From the NCBI GenBank assembly GCA_964599885.1, contig CAZRHH010000015.1, forward strand, positions 1 to 57,200: a DNA stretch of 57,200 nucleotides, written 5' to 3'. A program made the position numbers and the translations under genes. Source of the DNA: CAZRHH01 sp964599885 (GTDB lineage Bacteria > Chloroflexota > Dehalococcoidia > DSTF01 > JACRBR01). The stretch's first letter is position 1. Every line of letters begins with the position of its first letter. Shown here piece by piece: positions 42,440 to 49,835 of the stretch. Under the pieces are notes generated by a model. The model had not been told where the DNA came from. It did not search any database and saw nothing but the letters and a program-made list of their open reading frames with translations.

Positions 42440-42737
42440 CGCGTCAGAGCCTCCGATATCCGTCTCTCAGCCGCACGGGCCGGGCGGACTACATCAGACC
42501 TGCCGTTCGGCCCGTTATGGCCAGAACCCGCCGCTGAGCGTAGTGCGGACATGGCCGATATGACGTTCGGCCGTCTGCTCGCCCATTCAGTCCGTGAGGA
42601 TGGGCGTGACGATCTTGCGTGACGATCGGCACGCTGAAGGAGGGCCGAGAGGCACTGCACGCAACCGTCTCCATAGGCATACGTTGAGCGTGAGCAACGG
42701 CATCGACTAGCCAGGCGACATGAAGGGAGTTCGGAAC
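42440..42737. other. Divergent control region between kinase and Hsp20 genes
   Basis: These 298 bases separate the two-component operon from the Hsp20 gene. They contain the imperfect dyad at 42505-42527 and a second inverted pair GGCCGA...TCGGCC at about 42555-42574. No gene is visible. Confidence 0.5.
42505..42527. promoter_or_regulatory. Dyad GTTCGGCCCGT-T-ATGGCCAGAAC, candidate operator
   Basis: Eight of 11 pairs around the central T are complementary, with a ninth G-T pair. The half site TTCGGCCCG resembles TTTTCGGACCG of the dyad upstream of the P-type ATPase. It could be a site for the NarL-type regulator, but this rests on similarity by eye. Confidence 0.4.
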
Positions 42738-43202
42738 ATGAAAACGAATGGCAAGACAGAATTGGCGGTGCGTCAATCACCGCGCGCTGACCTTGACGAT
42801 TTGCGCGACTCGCTGCGAGGCCTGTTTGACTGGCGTCCGTTCTCTCTGCGAACAAGGCGCCTCTTGGACGAAGTAGCAAAGCCAGCTATCGACGTGTTCG
42901 AGCATGACGGCACGCTTGTCGTGAAGGCCGAGATGCCAGGCGTTGCGCCGGACAAGCTCGACGTGAGCGTGGCTGACGGCGAGCTGCGTATTAGCGGCGA
43001 GCGTGAGGAAGAGAAGGAAGTGCGCGAGGAGAACTACTACCGGTGCGAGCGTACCTACGGCCGCATCTATCGCGCGGTCCCGCTTCCCGATGGTTGTGAC
43101 ACGGAACACGTCGAGGCAAGCGCCCGCGACGGCGTTGTCGAGGTCGTCATCCCGCGCAAGGCGGCGTCGCTCGGCAAGAAGATCGAGGTCAAGAGCGGCT
43201 GA
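42738..43202 (+). CDS. Hsp20/alpha-crystallin small heat-shock protein
   Basis: The start is ATG 42738 with GAAGGGAG upstream. The 154-residue chaperone has the alpha-crystallin domain at about 48-140: PAIDVFEHDGTLVVKAEMPGVAPDKLDVSVADGELRISGER, NYYRCERTYGRIYRAVPLPDG and ARDGVVEVVIPRKA. It binds unfolded proteins without ATP. Divergence from the sensor kinase and closeness to USP recall hspX in the DosR regulon. Confidence 0.95.
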   Translation: MKTNGKTELAVRQSPRADLDDLRDSLRGLFDWRPFSLRTRRLLDEVAKPAIDVFEHDGTLVVKAEMPGVAPDKLDVSVADGELRISGEREEEKEVREENYYRCERTYGRIYRAVPLPDGCDTEHVEASARDGVVEVVIPRKAASLGKKIEVKSG

Positions 43203-43253
43203 CCGCCCGCGGTCCGTCATCCTCGTTCGCGCGATCGGGTAAGGAGCAATCAC

Positions 43254-43484
43254 ATGTTCGTGCTGAACTCGATGCCTCGGCATCAAGTGTCCGCGTACAC
43301 AGCCGACTCGAACACTCTCTTTGTGTCAACAACGTCCTTGAACACGACAACTAGCCTCAGGCGCGGATCTGCCAGTGCTGGCACGGGTGACCTATCTACC
43401 GTGACCGTGCAGCAGCGATGGACGGTGCATGCTCTGGTGCTGGGAATCGCCGCACTCGTCGCGTTACAGGTGCCCGGCGGGTGA
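43254..43484 (+). CDS. Small hypothetical protein with C-terminal membrane helix
   Basis: ATG 43254 follows AAGGAGCAATCAC, a strong ribosome site. The 76-residue product is Ser/Thr-rich (LFVSTTSLNTTTSLRRGSAS) and ends in a hydrophobic helix WTVHALVLGIAALVALQVPGG. Its stop is one base from the next gene's ATG. I recognise no family. The strong start and tight spacing support expression, although the composition is unusual. Confidence 0.5.
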   Translation: MFVLNSMPRHQVSAYTADSNTLFVSTTSLNTTTSLRRGSASAGTGDLSTVTVQQRWTVHALVLGIAALVALQVPGG

Positions 43485-43485
43485 G

Positions 43486-43701
43486 ATGACGTTGTTGCTT
43501 AAGTGTTGTCCGCGCTGCAACGGCGACCTCTTTCCAGAAGGTCAGGAGAATGGCGACCGATGGTTCGTCTGCCTCCAGTGCGGGATGCGCGTTCAGCCGC
43601 CTGGACGCGCAGAAGCAACTCCGGTGCCGGTGCGCTCGCCCGGCCCCGAGCGCGACGGAAGCAACGATCATGCGTATCGCCCAAATCGCACCCCTGCTTG
43701 A
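43486..43701 (+). CDS. Small zinc-ribbon protein
   Basis: ATG 43486 begins MTLLLKCCPRCNGDLFPEGQ. CPRC (residues 8-11) and CLQC (about 29-32) form a zinc ribbon, with DRWFVCLQCGMRV between and after. The remaining 35 residues are Pro/Arg-rich and low in structure. The 71-residue gene overlaps the glycosyltransferase start by 32 bases, suggesting coupled translation. Similar small ribbons occur beside stress genes; the function is unknown. Confidence 0.7.
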   Translation: MTLLLKCCPRCNGDLFPEGQENGDRWFVCLQCGMRVQPPGRAEATPVPVRSPGPERDGSNDHAYRPNRTPA

Positions 43702-44770
43702 AAGCGTTCCGCCTCAACTGTATGGCGGCACGGAGCGCGTCGTCAGCGCGCTCACCGAGGGGATGGTCGCCCGCGGGCATCATGTGACGCTCTTCGCGAG
43801 TGGAGACTCGCGGACATCGGCGAGGCTGATTCCCTCGGTGGCGCGCAGCCTCCGGCTCGACGGCCATGCGCGCGATCACGTCGCCCACACGATCACGCAG
43901 CTCGCTGACGTATTCGATCGCGCCGAAGACTTTGACGTAATCCACAGTCACGTCGACTATTTCGCTTTTCCTTTCGTTCGCCGGAGCGCGGTCCCCGTCG
44001 TGACGACGACGCATGGCAGGCTCGATCTGCCGGAGATCGCTCGTGTCTATCAACGGTTCGACGAGGTGCCGCTGATCGCCATAAGCGATGCCCAGCGCGC
44101 GTATCTCCCGTCGAACAATTGGTTGGGAACCGTCTACAACGGCATCGAATTCGGCCGCTTCACATTGCGCACGGAGCAAGGCTCGTACCTGGCATTCCTT
44201 GGTCGGATCTCTCCCGAGAAGCGAGTGGATCGCGCGATCGAAGTGGCGCGCGCTCTCGACATGCCGCTCAAGATAGCGGCAAAGGTCGACGCGGCCGATC
44301 AAGAGTATTTCGACTACGCGATCCGCCCCCAGCTCGTGCATCCGCTCATCGAGTTCGTCGGCGAGGTCGACGAACGGCGGAAAGACGAGTTCCTCGGCGA
44401 CGCCTACGCATACCTCTTCCCAATCGACTGGCCGGAGCCGTTCGGATTGACGATGGTCGAGTCGATGGCATGCGGGACGCCCGTGATCGCAATGAACTGC
44501 GGTTCCGTCCGGGAGGTCATCTCCGATAACGTCTCCGGATTCATCTGCTCGTCACTGAGGGAATTCATGGATGCGGTGCGGCGCGTCGATCTGCTAGAGC
44601 GACGCGCCGTCCGAGCCTACGCCGAGGAGCGCTTCTCCGCCTCTGTGATGGCCGCCGGCTACGAACGGCTGTATCAGGCCATGGTCTGCAGCTGCGTTCG
44701 CCACGATGCGGCTGCCTCCGTCCTACCTGCGCTCGTATCGACGGCGGCAGCGCATATCGGTAGTGGCTGA
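43670..44770 (+). CDS. GT4-family glycosyltransferase
   Basis: The start ATG 43670 has GGAAG seven bases upstream. The 366-residue GT-B protein has MRIAQIAPLLESVPPQLYGGTERVV at the acceptor side, the middle YLAFLGRISPEKRVDRAIEVA, and the nucleotide-sugar motif WPEPFGLTMVESMACGTPVIAMNCGS (E-x7-E). Such enzymes transfer sugars with retention, in capsule, glycolipid or trehalose-like synthesis. The position next to Hsp20 suggests a stress-linked polysaccharide or compatible solute, but this is inference. Confidence 0.92.
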   Translation: MRIAQIAPLLESVPPQLYGGTERVVSALTEGMVARGHHVTLFASGDSRTSARLIPSVARSLRLDGHARDHVAHTITQLADVFDRAEDFDVIHSHVDYFAFPFVRRSAVPVVTTTHGRLDLPEIARVYQRFDEVPLIAISDAQRAYLPSNNWLGTVYNGIEFGRFTLRTEQGSYLAFLGRISPEKRVDRAIEVARALDMPLKIAAKVDAADQEYFDYAIRPQLVHPLIEFVGEVDERRKDEFLGDAYAYLFPIDWPEPFGLTMVESMACGTPVIAMNCGSVREVISDNVSGFICSSLREFMDAVRRVDLLERRAVRAYAEERFSASVMAAGYERLYQAMVCSCVRHDAAASVLPALVSTAAAHIGSG

Positions 44771-44994
44771 CGCCGCGCCTCAGCTTGGCGTCGCCATGGT
44801 TGAATGACGGGGTGGCATTGACACCGTTAGCGTGGAGGGCCGCGACGCAGAAGTCCGGCAGGAGCAGATACATGCTCTCTAGACGATCGGACCGGCCAGC
44901 GGAAGTCGCTATCGTGGAGTCGCGACCAACGCCTGGAGGTGGCGGGTAGATTGCGTCCTAACGAAGGGATCATCAGTCTGTAGGCTCGAACGTT

Positions 44995-45570
44995 CTAGAA
45001 CTGCCACCATTCGTACCACTTGCCGAGCGGCAGCGACATCACAACGACGTCGTGTGGGTGACCGTTCTCGTCTCTCAGCAACTCGTGGATCGTCGCCGCA
45101 CGCAGGAACCCTAGCCGTTCAGCGGCAGCGATCGCGTCGTCCTGTACGCCGGCGACGAACTCTCCGGTCACGCGCTCCAGATCGGCGTCGGCTGCGATGT
45201 CGCAGAGCTCCTTCATGAGCGCCGTGCCAAGCCCGCGCTGGCGCGCCCCCTCCTCGACCACGATACGGATACCGGCAACGTTTGCATAAGCCCCGTGCCG
45301 CGAGCGCAACAACACGCCGTTGGCGATGATCCGATCCCCTTCGACCGCAACCAGCGGCAGCGCGCGCGCATAATCGATGTGCGACGTCCATCGGGATATG
45401 AGTTTCGGCGACGTCACGTCGTCCTTCAGGAAGTAGCGGTCGTGTGCCGGGACATTGCGAAAGAACACCGTCAGGGCGGCTTCGTCAGCTTCGCACAACG
45501 GTCTCACGGTGACATTCGCGCCATCCCGCAGCACCAGCTCCTTCGGATATGCCGTCAGCTCGTAACTCAT
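44995..45570 (-). CDS. GNAT family N-acetyltransferase
   Basis: The 191-residue protein starts at ATG 45570 with GAGGGAAG. The GNAT core is visible: YPKELVLRDGANVTVRPLCEADEAAL, motif A RIVVEEGARQRGLGTALMKELCDIA with the acetyl-CoA loop RQRGLGTA, and AIAAAERLGFLRAATIHELL. It may acetylate a protein or a small molecule. It ends close to the convergent glycosyltransferase and lies 42 bases downstream of the baeRF gene on the same strand, in which context it may be co-transcribed. Confidence 0.9.
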   Translation of the reverse strand: MSYELTAYPKELVLRDGANVTVRPLCEADEAALTVFFRNVPAHDRYFLKDDVTSPKLISRWTSHIDYARALPLVAVEGDRIIANGVLLRSRHGAYANVAGIRIVVEEGARQRGLGTALMKELCDIAADADLERVTGEFVAGVQDDAIAAAERLGFLRAATIHELLRDENGHPHDVVVMSLPLGKWYEWWQF

Positions 45571-45612
45571 ATCTTCCCTCTCGTCAGTGGCCGCTCGCCA
45601 GGAGTGTCCAGA

Positions 45613-46764
45613 TCAATACCGCAGCAGTGCGCCGATCCCTGCGGCGCCGAGCGCGTCCGACGCGTCCGGGCCCACGAACAACACGATGGCGTCCGTCGAC
45701 ATCGCCATCCGCACCGCCGCCTCAACGACGTCGTCGGTGTGCCACGTAGGCTCCTGGCAGACGGGGCAGTTAGCGGCTGCATGCACGCCGATGTAGTGAC
45801 CGTCGGGGCATTGGACGCCGGGCTTCGCCTTGCCTTCCGCCGGCACGACGAGGATGTGCACGCGGCCGGCGCACAGGGCGTCGAGTGTATCCTGCCACCC
45901 GGTCATCGCCGCTTGCCCTTTCGCGGCTGCCGTCGTCAGATCCTGGACGATCTCGAGGTTACGCTTGTCGCGAGCCGCACGCTCGATCGATGCGACCCGC
46001 TTCACGACGTCCGCCGTCACGGCAAACATCTCGGCCGGAATCGTCTCCACTACGATGCGCGCGAGCGCCTTTGGCAGCATCCGCCGTAACTCCACGAGAG
46101 CCTCGTCCGGTCCGGCCAGTACCAGCGCGTGGATGGGCCGCGACCGGTCGATCGCCCAGAGATGCTCCACGGTGCGCCGTGCGTGCTCGTGGAGCTGGTG
46201 CTCCCGATGACGCGCGTATCGCGCCTGCGCCCAGCCCCCGACGGCGCTTCGCCCGATGACGTCGTCGTTCAGTGTTTCTTCTTCTTCGACTTCGCCAAGG
46301 AACACCGTGATGATGCGCGCGTGGTTCTTGTCGAACATCACGACGCAGTAGCGCTCATGTTCCTCGAGCGCGGCGATCAGAGGGCCGAGCACGGGCCGCG
46401 GTTCGAAGCGTGCGATCGAACGGATGGGAAACTGCAGCGGCAGGATCGTCCGTAGGCCGCCCGGCCCGCTGAAAAACAGTACGACACCTCGGCCGGGCGC
46501 CTCCCGCCAGCTCCGCACCTCTTCGGTCACGCCCGCGATCTCAAACTCCAACCTGCCGCGCGTCCAAGCATCGCGCTCGCGCGAATGCAGGAGCTTCCAC
46601 AGATCCATGAGACCCGCTTCGTAGCCTTCACGCACCGCCAACGCCGGATCCATGTCGAGATAGACGCTCAGAACGCCTTCGTCGCTGTCGTAATGTGCCA
46701 GCTCGTGCACCGCCGTATCGAAATCGGCGTGATCGAGAAGCGTCCCGCGCGTTTCGTCCCGCAT
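45613..46764 (-). CDS. eRF1-like (baeRF/VLRF1-type) protein
   Basis: I start it at ATG 46764 (MRDETRGTLLDH). The 383-residue protein shows an N-terminal beta domain (GVLSVYLDMDPALAVREGYE), the central eRF1-like domain (RYCVVMFDKNHARIITVFLGEVEE, then EHARRTVEHLWAIDRSRPIHALVLAGPDEALVELRRMLPKAL) and a C-terminal L7Ae-like part (LDALCAGRVHILVVPAEGK, CPDGHYIGVHAAANCPVC). The family resembles archaeo-eukaryotic release factors; a role in rescuing stalled ribosomes has been proposed. The M. tuberculosis homologue group includes Rv2629 of the DosR regulon. No GGQ is seen. Confidence 0.85.
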   Translation of the reverse strand: MRDETRGTLLDHADFDTAVHELAHYDSDEGVLSVYLDMDPALAVREGYEAGLMDLWKLLHSRERDAWTRGRLEFEIAGVTEEVRSWREAPGRGVVLFFSGPGGLRTILPLQFPIRSIARFEPRPVLGPLIAALEEHERYCVVMFDKNHARIITVFLGEVEEEETLNDDVIGRSAVGGWAQARYARHREHQLHEHARRTVEHLWAIDRSRPIHALVLAGPDEALVELRRMLPKALARIVVETIPAEMFAVTADVVKRVASIERAARDKRNLEIVQDLTTAAAKGQAAMTGWQDTLDALCAGRVHILVVPAEGKAKPGVQCPDGHYIGVHAAANCPVCQEPTWHTDDVVEAAVRMAMSTDAIVLFVGPDASDALGAAGIGALLRY

Positions 46765-46863
46765 AGCGTCACCGCGTTTCTTTGCTCTCTGGTCTTCTTC
46801 TGTCGGAGCGTAGCCGCGGCCTCGCCGCGAGGCAGGAGCCGATCGCACTGGATCAGACGGACA

Positions 46864-46895
46864 ATCGGCCCGATGCAGGGGCTGTCGGGCCAGAT
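46864..46895. promoter_or_regulatory. Inverted element ATCGGCCCGA-N11-TCGGGCCAGAT
   Basis: The arms are complementary apart from one extra base in the right arm. The element lies between the divergent baeRF gene and the USP remnant. The half sites resemble those upstream of Hsp20 (TTCGGCCC...GGCCAGAA). It is a candidate shared operator. Confidence 0.4.
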
Positions 46896-46970
46896 GGCTC
46901 ATCATGTTTGCTCCAATCGGCATGACGCCGTTACGACCGAAAAGTGTAGGTTTCCCCGTAGGAGTAGTCC

Positions 46971-47259
46971 ATGACTGAAAACGCCTTCCCACCAGGACCG
47001 ATTCTCGTCCCGCTCGTGAATGATCGACGCCACGCTGCTTCGAGGACCGGCGGCCTGCTCGTTGACGCAATTCGTGAAAGATCGGCCGATCGACCTGGTC
47101 GTTATGACCACGCATGCGCGCGCTGGTTTGCAGCGCGCGGTGCTCGGGAGTGCCGCGGACCGCATGCTCCAAGGCCATGCACCCGTCCTGCTGATCCGTC
47201 CACCCGATCAGCACGCTGCACCAGAGACCGGAGGATCAGATGAACGAGCTCGAAGGTAA
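46971..47259 (+). pseudogene. Universal stress protein, internally deleted and frameshifted
   Basis: ATG 46971 with AGGAG upstream starts MTENAFPPGPILVPLVNDRR, the beginning of a USP. In another frame the end of a USP domain follows: DLVVMTTHARAGLQRAVLGS, then ADRMLQGHAPVLLIRPPDQ, nearly identical to the C-terminus of the USP at 39260-40186. The roughly 90 residues between are missing. The remnant overlaps the SDR start by 20 bases. Confidence 0.85.
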
Positions 47260-47998
47260 GGTCGCAGTAGTCACCGGCGCGGCGTCGGGAATCGGCCAAG
47301 CTGCCGCGGAGTTATTCGCCGCAGAAGGTGCGATCGTCATCGCGGCCGACGTGCATGACGCTGCCGGTCAAGTGATCGTCGATCGGCTGGCCACATCGGG
47401 GCACACTGCCTGCTACGCCCACGCCGACGTCTCTCAAGAAGCCGACGTGGCGGCGATGGTCCACCTGGCGCTGAGCCAGTACGGCCGGCTCGACGTCCTG
47501 TTCAACAACGCCGGCATCGAAGGCGACCAGGCGCCGACCGCCGACGCGACGATGGACAACTGGGAGCGTGTCATCGGCATCAACCTGAAGGGTGTGTTCC
47601 TCGGCCTGATGCACGGCATCCGCGCGATGCTGGAGCACGGCGGCGGGTCGATCATCAACAACGCCTCGGTCGCCGGCCTTGTCGGCTTCCCCGGTATTCC
47701 CGCCTACTGCGCGTCGAAGGGCGGCGTCGTCCAGCTCACCCGCACCGCCGCGCTCGAGTACGCGACCCAAGGTGTGCGTGTGAACTGCCTCTGCCCGGGC
47801 GTGATCGACACGCCGATGGTCGAACGCTTCACGCATCAACAGCACGAGGCGGAAGAGCAAATGAAGGCGCTGGAACCGGTTGGCAGGCTCGGCACCGCTC
47901 GAGAGGTCGCCGAGCTCGCGTTGTTCCTCGCGTCGGATCGATCGTCGTTCATCACCGGCGCCGTGATTCCCGTGGATGGTGGGTTCGTCGCACGCTAG
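47240..47998 (+). CDS. Short-chain dehydrogenase/reductase (SDR)
   Basis: The start ATG 47240 has GGAGG six bases upstream. The 252-residue classical SDR shows the cofactor motif TGAASGIG (12-19), NNAG (89-92), Ser143, Tyr156 and Lys160 (YCASK), then CPGVIDTPM. DVHDAAG after the second strand (Asp38) suggests NAD rather than NADP. The substrate is unknown. The reading frame is complete, in contrast to the USP remnant just before it. Confidence 0.94.
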   Translation: MNELEGKVAVVTGAASGIGQAAAELFAAEGAIVIAADVHDAAGQVIVDRLATSGHTACYAHADVSQEADVAAMVHLALSQYGRLDVLFNNAGIEGDQAPTADATMDNWERVIGINLKGVFLGLMHGIRAMLEHGGGSIINNASVAGLVGFPGIPAYCASKGGVVQLTRTAALEYATQGVRVNCLCPGVIDTPMVERFTHQQHEAEEQMKALEPVGRLGTAREVAELALFLASDRSSFITGAVIPVDGGFVAR

Positions 47999-48038
47999 CC
48001 AGCTGGTCGGATTGGCGCCGTTCCGTCACAGGCGCGCG

Positions 48039-49610
48039 TTAGCTTCGCGCCGACGGGCGATACAGGCGGGCGACGATGAGCGCGATGTTGGTGGTCGCCT
48101 GCTCCGCGCCATCCACCTCGACACAGTCGCGCCTCTCGAGTTCCGTCAGCGCATCCATCCGCTGCCGCTGTACGAGATACGTCTCCCATCGAGCATCAGA
48201 GATTCGATCGGGAGACGTGTCTCGCGCGGCCAGCCGCTTCCGGACGACGTTCTCCGGCGCATCCACCCACGTCAGCAGAGCCGGCACCCCAGATCGACCG
48301 GCCAGCGCTCGCGCGGCGTCTCGCTCCCGCTGCTCAACGTGAGTCGCGTCGAAGACGACGGCACGTCCCGCCTCCAGGTGCGTACGTATCCGCTCCCGCG
48401 CGACCTCGTACACGCGAGTCCGTTCCTCGGGGCTGTAGTTCGCTGCCGCCGCCGAACCACCGGCCGCGCCCAACGTCTCCTTCCGCACCGCATCGGACCG
48501 CACGAGTACCGCGCCGATGCGCGCGGAGAGCGCTGCGGCAAGATGGCTCTTGCCGGTGGCTGACAGCCCGCCAACGATGACCAGCGCTTGCGGTACGTCG
48601 TCGGTCGCGTATCGCCGCGCCAACGCGAAATAGCTCCTTGCCCGCTCGCGCGCCTTTAGTGCCTGAGCGCGGTCGATCTCGGGTTCGCGCGTCGTGATGC
48701 TCTCTACCTTGCCGCGCACTACGGCACGGTGGCAGCGGAAGAAGGGCAGCATATGGGGCAGGGTCTCATCGTCCGGCGAGAGCTCCACGTACCCGCCGAC
48801 GAACTCGTCCGACAAATCTGCTCGTCCGCGGAAGTCCAGGTCCATCGCCAGGAAGGCGATGTCTGCGGCGACGTCGCCGCACCGCAGCCGGGCGCTGAAT
48901 TCGATGCAGTCGGTCATGCAGATATGCCCGTCGGGTTCGATGTGGATCGAGTCGGAGCGCAGGTCGCCGTGACTGTCGCGGACACGCCCCGATGAGGCAC
49001 GCTGACCGATCAGCGAGAGGTTCGCTCCGAGGAAGCGCTGGCCGAACGAGGTGATGTCGTGCAGCTCGTCCGGCGTGAGTGTATCACCAGCGAATGGAGC
49101 GATCTCCTCGAGGTTCTCGCGCCAGATCGCCGCAACTTCACGGGCAGAGCCGAACCGCGCGACCGCACCATCACTCGCGGCTTTGGCGTGAAAGGCGTGG
49201 ACCGAATCGGCGACGCGGCGCAGCAACTCTGCCGTTGCCTCGCCCCGGTCAACGCGATTCGACAGCCAGCCTTCCGCAGACAGCCGCCGCATCTTCACCG
49301 CGTATTCGACCGTCTGCCCCCGCCCGTACAGATAGCTACCGCCGTCGTGCTGAACGATCGGCACCACCCCCAGATACGCGTCTGGACACGTTCGTCGGTT
49401 CAGTTGCACCTCGCGCTCGCACATCTCTTTTCGGCGGGATAGCGTGCTGTAATCGAGGAATCCGAAGCGCACAGGCTTCTTGATCTTGTACGCGAAGTCG
49501 CCCGCGAGCAGCACCCAGGAGATGTGCGTCTGGATGAGACGCACGTCGTCTACCGCATGGTCGTAGGCGGCTGGTCTCAGGAGCGAATGGATTGTTTCAG
49601 GCGAGATCAT
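48039..49610 (-). CDS. Bifunctional aminoglycoside phosphotransferase-like / P-loop kinase protein
   Basis: I start at ATG 49610 (MISPETIHSLLRP). The 523-residue protein has an APH/ChoK-like kinase domain in the first 340 residues (FAYKIKKPVRFGFLDYSTLSRRKEMCEREVQLNR, DSHGDLRSDSIHI, DCIEFSARLRCGDVAADIAFLAMDL) and a C-terminal P-loop kinase with GGLSATGKSHLAAAL (Walker A), LVRSDAVRKE and VVFDATHVEQRERDAARALA. M. tuberculosis Rv2004c of the DosR regulon has this same two-domain layout. In the first domain HGDLRSD stands where HGDLH.N is typical. Substrates are unknown. Confidence 0.9.
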   Translation of the reverse strand: MISPETIHSLLRPAAYDHAVDDVRLIQTHISWVLLAGDFAYKIKKPVRFGFLDYSTLSRRKEMCEREVQLNRRTCPDAYLGVVPIVQHDGGSYLYGRGQTVEYAVKMRRLSAEGWLSNRVDRGEATAELLRRVADSVHAFHAKAASDGAVARFGSAREVAAIWRENLEEIAPFAGDTLTPDELHDITSFGQRFLGANLSLIGQRASSGRVRDSHGDLRSDSIHIEPDGHICMTDCIEFSARLRCGDVAADIAFLAMDLDFRGRADLSDEFVGGYVELSPDDETLPHMLPFFRCHRAVVRGKVESITTREPEIDRAQALKARERARSYFALARRYATDDVPQALVIVGGLSATGKSHLAAALSARIGAVLVRSDAVRKETLGAAGGSAAAANYSPEERTRVYEVARERIRTHLEAGRAVVFDATHVEQRERDAARALAGRSGVPALLTWVDAPENVVRKRLAARDTSPDRISDARWETYLVQRQRMDALTELERRDCVEVDGAEQATTNIALIVARLYRPSARS

Positions 49611-49835
49611 ATTGACCGCAGGGTACCGATTGACATCCCGCGCATGAGGCGGCGCTACTCCTTCGCGGCCCGACGAGCCGGCTTCGAATGCACCAACAAC
49701 ACGTCGTGCGGCATATGGCGCGGTTGCTGCTGCCCAAGTATCGCGGCGAGTACCGGGAACCGGCCGCTCCCGACAAGCCCCACCTGCCGTCACGAAGGCC
49801 GGTCGCGCAGCGGCTCATCGGCTGACGGGCGAGCT

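Noticed and set aside
49688..49825. 45-codon open frame with ARLLLPKYRGEYREP on the plus strand
   Set aside because: No ribosome site and no homology that I recognise; it lies in the short spacer between two minus-strand genes.
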